Source: Thermoleophilia bacterium
GTDB lineage: Bacteria > Actinomycetota > Thermoleophilia > Gaiellales > Gaiellaceae
Direction of reading: 5' to 3'
DNA length: 64,000 nt
Assembly: GCA_025928515.1 (NCBI GenBank)
Contig: JAICJI010000006.1
Span: 1 to 64,000, forward strand
The notes below the pieces were generated by a model. The model did not search any database and was not told the origin of the DNA. It saw only the letters and a program-made list of their open reading frames with translations. Within the stretch, counting starts at the first letter, position 1, and the number at the start of each line of letters is the position of its first letter. Made by a program: the position numbers and the translations under genes. Positions 58,931 through 64,000 of the stretch are shown in pieces.

Positions 58931-60042
58931 GCGGCTGCGACCGAGATGAGATCGCGCAACGCGCCGAGCCGGGACAACGCCTGACCCTCGAGCTGCCGGA
59001 CCCGCTCCCGGGTCAGATCGAGCTCGTTCCCGATCGCCTCGAGCGTCCACGGCTCGCCCTCGAACCCGAAGCGCAGCTCCAGGATCCGCCGTTCGCGTTC
59101 CGGAAGCGCCTCGAGCGCGCGCCGCACGCCCTGGCGGCGGAGCGACTCCTCGGCCTCGTCGAACGGATCGGCCGCCTCACGGTCGGCGAACAGATCTCCG
59201 AGCTCGCCCTCGTCGTCGGCGCCGACCGTCTGGTTGAGCGAGACGGACGCGTTCGCAGCGCCAAGCGCCTCGTCGACGTGCTGCATTGGCAGGCCGGTTG
59301 CCTCGGCCAGCTCTTCCTTCGTAGCCTCACGGCCCAGCTCGACCTCGAGCCGCCGCGCCGCACGCGAGAGCTTCTGCTGACGCTCGACGACGTGGACGGG
59401 GACGCGGATCGTGCGCGCGTGGTTCGCAACGGCGCGCTGCACCGACTGGCGAATCCACCACGTCGCGTACGTCGAGAACTTGTAGCCGCGGCGCCAGTCG
59501 AACTTCTCGACGGCGCGGTTCAGCCCGAGCGTGCCCTCCTGGATCAGGTCGAGGAACGGGACGCCGAGCCCGCGATAGCCCTTGGCGATCGAGACGACGA
59601 GCCGGAGGTTCGACTCGATCATGTGGCGCTTCGCCGTGACGTCACCGCGCTCGATCCGCTTCGCGAGCATGACCTCCTCGGCAGCGGTGAGCAGCTTGTG
59701 GCGGCCGACGTCCGCGAGGAAGAGCTGCAGGCTGTCGGCGGAGCCGGAGATCGCGACCGTCGGCGTCGCGGGCTCGGGCGGCGGTTCGGCCTCCTCCGCC
59801 TTCTCTTCCTTCGGTGCCTCGACGGTCGCCGCGGCCGGCGCGGCAGCGGCCGGCTGGCCGATCTCGAGGCCCGTGCGCTCGAGCTCGCGCGTGAGCTCCT
59901 CGAGCTCGTCGGCGTTGAGCTCTTGTTCGGCCGCAAATGCCTCGATGGCGGCCTGGTCGATGAACCCCTTCTCCTCGGCGCCCTCGACCATGGCGCGGAT
60001 CTGGTCCGACTCGAGCAAATCGTTGAGCTGGTTCTGCGTCAG
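58927..60042 (-). CDS. rpoD: Principal RNA polymerase sigma factor (RpoD/SigA)
   Basis: Group 1 sigma-70 factor, 371 residues. Region 1.1-like N-terminus [20 protein letters not shown], an acidic Ala/Pro-rich linker, region 1.2 [29 protein letters not shown], region 2 [26 protein letters not shown] and [17 protein letters not shown], region 3 and region 4 with [30 protein letters not shown]. Start: the first in-frame ATG/GTG/TTG is TTG 60018, but conserved sequence (LTQNQLNDL) begins before it. CTG at 60042, preceded by AAAGGA and GAGGGAG, is the likely initiation codon. No other start lies between it and an in-frame stop. Confidence 0.95.
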   Translation of the reverse strand: MTQNQLNDLLESDQIRAMVEGAEEKGFIDQAAIEAFAAEQELNADELEELTRELERTGLEIGQPAAAAPAAATVEAPKEEKAEEAEPPPEPATPTVAISGSADSLQLFLADVGRHKLLTAAEEVMLAKRIERGDVTAKRHMIESNLRLVVSIAKGYRGLGVPFLDLIQEGTLGLNRAVEKFDWRRGYKFSTYATWWIRQSVQRAVANHARTIRVPVHVVERQQKLSRAARRLEVELGREATKEELAEATGLPMQHVDEALGAANASVSLNQTVGADDEGELGDLFADREAADPFDEAEESLRRQGVRRALEALPERERRILELRFGFEGEPWTLEAIGNELDLTRERVRQLEGQALSRLGALRDLISVAAA

Positions 60043-60256
60043 CGCTCCCTCAGTCCTTTCGTCCCTGCCTCGTGGCTTCTCCGCAGCCTTCGTACCTTAG
60101 GAGGGAAGTCCTCCGGATACCACCCTCCACCGAACCGTCCGCCGCTCCGACACGCGCCCGGTCCCTCGAACGAGCCGCCGCGCAAGTGTATTCCGAGCTT
60201 CGACCCGGCCCGTGAGCTTAGGACGCGGACCGGTCGGCGAAGTTTGCAGAGAACGT
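60043..60256 (-). promoter_or_regulatory. Leader/promoter region of the principal sigma factor gene
   Basis: 214 bases without a gene between topA and rpoD, both on the minus strand. Candidates for a -10 on that strand are TACACT (60190-60185) and GGTATCC (60114-60120). A ribosome site AAAGGACTGAGGGAG sits just before the CTG start. No clear hairpin terminator for topA was seen. Confidence 0.4.
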
Positions 60257-62821
60257 TCAGGAAGCCTTGCGCCGGCGCGTCGTCTTCTTCGCCGGGCCCT
60301 TCGCGCGACGCTCGGCGAGGAGCTCGACGGCGCGATCGAGAGTGACCGTCTCCGGGTCGTCTCCCTTGCGGAGGCTCGCGTTCGTCTCGCCGTCGGTGAC
60401 GTACGGGCCGAAGCGGCCTTCCTTCAGCACGATCTCCTTGCCGCCGACGGGGTCGGTGCCGATCTCGCGCAGCGGCTTCTGTGCGGCTCGTTGCCCGCGG
60501 CGCTGCCGCGGCTGCGCGAGGAGGGCTAGCGCTTCCTCGACCGTGATCGTGAACAGCTGCTCTTCGCTCTCGAGCGAGCGAGACTCCTTCTCCTTCTGGA
60601 CGTACGGCCCGTAGCGGCCGTTACGGGCCATGATCTCCTCGCCGTCGGGAGCGACGCCCACCACGCGCGGGATCTGCAGAAGACGCAGCGCATCGTCGAG
60701 CCCGATCGTGTCGAGGGACATGGTCTTGAAGAGGGAAGCGGTGCGCGGCTTCTCCTTCGAGCCCTCGGGCAGCACCTCGGTGACGTAAGGGCCGTAGCGC
60801 CCGGTCTTGGCGACGATCGGCAACCCCGAGTCGGGATCGGTGCCGAGCTCGCGGTCCCCGCTCGGCTGGGCGAGGAGCTCCTCTGCCTTCTCGACGGTCA
60901 GCTCGTCGGGCGCAAGCTCCTCGGGCACGCTCGCGCGGGCTCCGTCGCGCTCGAGATACGGCCCGTAGCGGCCGACGCGCAGGACGATCCCGTCCCCGAT
61001 CTCCAGAGAGTTGATCTCGCGCGCGTCGATCGCGGCGAGATCCGAGACGAGCTCGTGAAGGCCTCCCGTCCCGTCGCCGAAGTAGAAGCGGCCGAGCCAC
61101 TCGACCCGGTGCTCGTCGCCGGCGGCGATGCGGTCGAGGTCGTCCTCCATCCGGGCGGTGAAGTCGTAATCGACGAGGCGCCCGAAGTGCTGCTCGAGCA
61201 GGGCGACGACCGAGAAGGCGAGGAAGGCCGGGACGAGGGCCGTGCCGCGCTTGAAGACGTAGCCCCGGTCGAGGATCGTGCCGAGGATCGACGCGTACGT
61301 CGACGGACGCCCGATGCCGAGCTCCTCGAGTGTGCGCACGAGCGTCGCCTCGGTGTACCGCGCCGGCGGGCTCGTCTCGTGGCCCTGCGGCTCGAGCGCC
61401 TTGAGCTCGACGGAGTCTCCCTCGGCGAGGTTCGGCAGCCGCCGCTCCTCGTCGTCGTCCTTTGCGGGGCGGTCGTCGTCGCGTCCCTCCTCGTAGGCCG
61501 CGAGGAAGCCGCGGAAGGTGATCACGGTGCCCGACGCGCCGAACTCGACGCTCTCGCCCGAGTTGGCGTCGCCGGCGATGCGCAGCGAGACGGTCTGTCC
61601 CTGCGCGTCCTTCATCTGGGACGCGATGGTGCGCATCCAGATCAGCTCGTACAGCGCGTGCTCGTCGGGCGATAGCTCCGATTTCACGTCCTGCGGCGTG
61701 CGGAAGCGGTCGCCCGACGGGCGGATCGCCTCGTGCGCCTCCTGCGCGTTCTTCACCTTGCGCTCGTACCGGCGCGGCTCGGGCGGGACGTACTCGGCGC
61801 CGAAGAGCGACGTCGCCTGCTGGCGCGCCGCCGTGAGCGCCGACTCCGACAGCGTCGTCGAGTCGGTGCGCATGTACGTGATGTAGCCGTTCTCGTACAG
61901 GCGCTGGGCGAGCCGCATCGTCGTCTGCGCCGAGTAGCGGAGCTTGCGGCTCGCTTCCTGCTGCAACGTCGAGGTCATGAACGGCGGGCTCGGCCGGCGG
62001 CCGTACGGCTTCCGCTCGACGCGGGAAACGCTGAAAGAGGAGCCCTCGAGCCGCTCGGCGAGGCCGCGCACCGCTTCCTCGTCGAGCTGGTGCGCCTCGC
62101 CCTTCAGCTGCCCGTCGGGACCGAAGTCGCGGCCGGTTGCCACACGCCGGCCCTCGACCGAGACGAGCCGCGCCTCGAACGACTCCGGGTCGAAGGTCGC
62201 GACCAGGTCCCACCACGCGGCGGCGCGGAAGGCAATCCGCTCGCGCTCCCGCTGGACGACGAGCCGTGTCGCGACCGACTGGACACGTCCTGCCGAAAGC
62301 CGGGGCATGACCTTCTTCCAGAGCACCGGCGACACCTCGTAGCCGTAGAGCCGGTCGAGGATGCGCCGCGACTCCTGCGCGTCGACGAGCCGCTCGTCGA
62401 CGTCGCGCGTCTCGTCGAGCGCACGTTCGATCGCGTCGCGGGTGATCTCGTGGAAGACCATCCGCCGCGCCGGCACCTTCGGCTTCAGCACCTCGAGCAA
62501 GTGCCAGGCGATCGCCTCGCCCTCGCGGTCCTCGTCCGTTGCGAGCAGGAGCTCGTCTGCGCCGGTGAGCAGCTTCCGCAGCTCTGCGACCTTCTGCTTC
62601 TTGTCGGGATCGACGACGTAGAGCGGCTCGAACCCGTGCTCCACGTCGACGCCGAGGCGCGCCCACGCCTCGCCCTTGTACTTCTCCGGAATCTCCGCCG
62701 CGCTGTCGGGCAGGTCGCGGATGTGGCCGACGGAGGACTCGACGATGAACTCGGGGCCGAGGTACCCGGCGATCGTCCGGGCCTTCGCAGGCGACTCGAC
62801 AATGACGAGACGCTTCGACAT
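60257..62821 (-). CDS. topA: DNA topoisomerase I
   Basis: Type IA topoisomerase relaxing negative supercoils. The 854 residues start KRLVIVESPAKARTIAGYLG (Toprim), with DREGEAIAWHL as the acidic metal motif and the catalytic tyrosine in GYITYMRTDST. The C-terminal third has four repeats marked by GRYGPY or GRFGPYV, in place of zinc fingers, and a basic tail KGPAKKTTRRRKAS, as in mycobacteria. ATG 62821 is used instead of an upstream ATG because homology starts at SKRLVIVESP and TATCGT ends 9 bases before it. Confidence 0.97.
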   Translation of the reverse strand: MSKRLVIVESPAKARTIAGYLGPEFIVESSVGHIRDLPDSAAEIPEKYKGEAWARLGVDVEHGFEPLYVVDPDKKQKVAELRKLLTGADELLLATDEDREGEAIAWHLLEVLKPKVPARRMVFHEITRDAIERALDETRDVDERLVDAQESRRILDRLYGYEVSPVLWKKVMPRLSAGRVQSVATRLVVQRERERIAFRAAAWWDLVATFDPESFEARLVSVEGRRVATGRDFGPDGQLKGEAHQLDEEAVRGLAERLEGSSFSVSRVERKPYGRRPSPPFMTSTLQQEASRKLRYSAQTTMRLAQRLYENGYITYMRTDSTTLSESALTAARQQATSLFGAEYVPPEPRRYERKVKNAQEAHEAIRPSGDRFRTPQDVKSELSPDEHALYELIWMRTIASQMKDAQGQTVSLRIAGDANSGESVEFGASGTVITFRGFLAAYEEGRDDDRPAKDDDEERRLPNLAEGDSVELKALEPQGHETSPPARYTEATLVRTLEELGIGRPSTYASILGTILDRGYVFKRGTALVPAFLAFSVVALLEQHFGRLVDYDFTARMEDDLDRIAAGDEHRVEWLGRFYFGDGTGGLHELVSDLAAIDAREINSLEIGDGIVLRVGRYGPYLERDGARASVPEELAPDELTVEKAEELLAQPSGDRELGTDPDSGLPIVAKTGRYGPYVTEVLPEGSKEKPRTASLFKTMSLDTIGLDDALRLLQIPRVVGVAPDGEEIMARNGRYGPYVQKEKESRSLESEEQLFTITVEEALALLAQPRQRRGQRAAQKPLREIGTDPVGGKEIVLKEGRFGPYVTDGETNASLRKGDDPETVTLDRAVELLAERRAKGPAKKTTRRRKAS

Positions 62822-62830
62822 CGGCGGGTC

Positions 62831-62836
62831 ACGATA
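62831..62836 (-). promoter_or_regulatory. -10 element of topA
   Basis: TATCGT on the minus strand, ending 9 bases before the ATG at 62821. Confidence 0.45.
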
Positions 62837-62854
62837 GCCGCGCCGCTCGGACGC

Positions 62855-62860
62855 GATACT
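62855..62860 (+). promoter_or_regulatory. Leaderless -10 element of the acyltransferase gene
   Basis: GATACT ends 7 bases before the ATG at 62868; one mismatch to TANNNT. Confidence 0.4.
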
Positions 62861-62867
62861 GGGGCCC

Positions 62868-63485
62868 ATGCGGCCGCCACTCGCCTATCAGGTCATCGCC
62901 GCCCTCAGCTGGCCCCTTCTCTACGTGGTGTTCCGGCTGCGCGCGCGCGGGCGCCAGAACCTCCCCGCCGGCGGCGGCTACGTCCTTGCCTGCAACCACA
63001 TCTCGAACATCGACCCCTGGCCGGTAGGGCTACCGCTGTGGCCGCGGCGCTGGCTCCGCTTCATGGCGAAGGCCGAGCTCTACTGGTGGCCGGCGACGTA
63101 CGTGCTCGACGGCGCGGGCGCGTTCCCAGTCCGTCGCGGGCTCGCCGACGTCGAGGCGATCGAGACGGCCGTGCAGCTCGCGCAGGACGGGCACGTCGTC
63201 GTGATGTTCCCCGAGGGGACGCGGCGCGAGAAAGGCCTCGTGAAGAAGCACGAGGCGCGGCCGCGGTCGGGTGCGGCGCGGATCGCGCTCGAGGCAGGCG
63301 TGCCGCTCGTGCCGTGCGCGGTCGCAGGGACCGATCGGCTGAGCCGGCTCGGCCCGATCCGCGTCACCTACGGAGCACCGGTTGAAATCGAAGACCTGCG
63401 CGCGAACGAGGATCTCCGGAGCGCGTCGCAAGAGGCGACGGAGCGGCTGATGGCGCGCATCATCGAGCTGGAGGCCACGCTATGA
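62868..63485 (+). CDS. 1-acyl-sn-glycerol-3-phosphate acyltransferase (PlsC-like)
   Basis: Membrane-associated acyltransferase that makes phosphatidic acid from lysophosphatidate. The 205 residues have a hydrophobic N-terminus (VIAALSWPLLYVVFRL), the catalytic NHISNID motif (HX4D) at about residue 43, GAFPVRRGLAD, FPEGTRREK and VPLVPCAVAGTDRLSR. Ordinary length. Its stop overlaps the following ATG as ATGA, coupling it to the nuclease gene. In other actinobacteria PlsC-like genes also sit near polA or cmk. Confidence 0.93.
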   Translation: MRPPLAYQVIAALSWPLLYVVFRLRARGRQNLPAGGGYVLACNHISNIDPWPVGLPLWPRRWLRFMAKAELYWWPATYVLDGAGAFPVRRGLADVEAIETAVQLAQDGHVVVMFPEGTRREKGLVKKHEARPRSGAARIALEAGVPLVPCAVAGTDRLSRLGPIRVTYGAPVEIEDLRANEDLRSASQEATERLMARIIELEATL

Positions 63486-64000
63486 GCACGCTGCTTGCCG
63501 TCGACGGCGACTCGTTCGCGCATCGCGCGTATCACGCCCTGCCGAAGTCGATCCGGCTCAACGCGGTCGTCGGCTTCACGAACATGCTCGTCCGGCTGTG
63601 GCAGGCCGAGCGGCCGGACGCCGTGCTCGTCGCGTGGGACACGCTGTCGGTGCCGACCTACCGGCATGAAGCGTTCGAGCCGTACCAGTCGGGAAGGGTG
63701 TTCGAAGAGTCGATCCTCGAACAGCTGGAGATCCTCCCGGAGGTCGTGAGCGCGTTCGGCTTCCTGATCGCGAAGGCGCCGGGTTACGAGGCCGACGACT
63801 TCCTCGCCGCTGCCGCGCGCGAGTGGACGGGCAGCGTCCTCGTCGCCACCTCGGACCGGGACTCTTTCCAGCTCGCGAGCGAGCGCGTGACGATCCTGCA
63901 GCCGACGCGCGGCGTGAGCGAGCTCGCGCGAATCGGCCCCGCCGAGGTGCGCGAGCGCTACGGCGTCGACCCGGAGCAGGTACCCGACCTGATCGCGCTG
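63482..64000 (+). CDS. polA: 5'-3' exonuclease domain, probable DNA polymerase I N-terminus (cut by window edge)
   Basis: 173 codons are visible. The start STLLAVDGDSFAHRAYHALP is the usual opening of PolA-type flap nucleases with the first metal aspartate; VAWDTLSVPTYRHEAFEPYQSGR, APGYEADDFLA and TSDRDSFQLAS supply the helical arch and further acidic metal ligands. Whether a polymerase domain follows cannot be seen, so a stand-alone 5'-3' exonuclease is equally possible. It overlaps the upstream acyltransferase gene as ATGA. Confidence 0.85.
   Translation, partial: MSTLLAVDGDSFAHRAYHALPKSIRLNAVVGFTNMLVRLWQAERPDAVLVAWDTLSVPTYRHEAFEPYQSGRVFEESILEQLEILPEVVSAFGFLIAKAPGYEADDFLAAAAREWTGSVLVATSDRDSFQLASERVTILQPTRGVSELARIGPAEVRERYGVDPEQVPDLIAL

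Overview
The window is a 64 kb stretch of a high-GC chromosome, about 70% GC by eye, almost fully coding and with many GTG starts. Gene content (mycobacterial-type TopA with C-terminal repeats and a basic tail, an HU-type DNA-binding protein, a DEDDh exonuclease fused to a UvrC-like half, FabL, abundant leaderless genes) points to an actinobacterium. A deep lineage such as Thermoleophilia (Gaiellales or Solirubrobacterales) is my best guess from the flavour of the proteins, but no rRNA is present to confirm it. I saw no tRNA, rRNA, CRISPR array, IS element or prophage.

Layout. 1-16.4 kb is mostly minus-strand housekeeping: glmS and glmM (UDP-GlcNAc precursors), rplM-rpsI, a uracil-DNA glycosylase, a nitroreductase, guaB-guaA, a PfkB kinase, pyrF, HU, pyrE, then murI-rph-mgtC-rdgB, with a secreted protein and a YihY-type membrane protein on the plus strand. 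16.4-20.9 kb is a plus-strand run (secreted alpha/beta hydrolase, DUF72, class I amidotransferase, EamA transporter, small membrane protein). 20.9-29.9 kb is a long minus-strand run reading HPPD, DUF2071, CDF transporter, FAH-like protein, sarcosine-oxidase-like flavoenzyme, homogentisate dioxygenase, AlkA, GNAT fusion, GST, rhodanese; tyrosine breakdown via homogentisate is its clearest theme. 30-38.9 kb mixes FabL, methyltransferases, a proline dehydrogenase/aminotransferase pair, a UbiE/MenG-like methyltransferase with a UbiA-like membrane protein, and a long coiled-coil membrane protein. 38.9-43.8 kb holds exonuclease VII, a flippase-like protein, a MATE pump and an adenosine-deaminase-like enzyme.

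43.8-48.8 kb is a regulator island (two tiny LuxR-type HTH proteins, an 842-aa MalT/LuxR ATPase regulator, a membrane HD-GYP protein). Its base composition is visibly lower in GC, and it includes a non-coding segment with a perfect intrinsic terminator and DnaA-box-like sites. 48.8-57.3 kb is an oligopeptide ABC system with two solute-binding proteins next to an NlpC/P60 peptidase. 57.3-64 kb is information processing and lipid synthesis: DnaQ-UvrC fusion, principal sigma factor, topoisomerase I, a PlsC acyltransferase and the beginning of a 5'-3' exonuclease/PolA.

The most general observation concerns transcription and translation starts. More than twenty start codons have a TANNNT hexamer (or a one-mismatch version) ending 6-9 bases upstream and no Shine-Dalgarno sequence, which implies leaderless mRNAs. 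The spacing is regular enough to correct several start calls. In several places two divergent genes share overlapping -10 elements, and at 57,286-57,289 two divergent start codons overlap within CATG. Three genes, including the principal sigma factor, appear to lack any ATG/GTG/TTG at the required position and probably begin with CTG.
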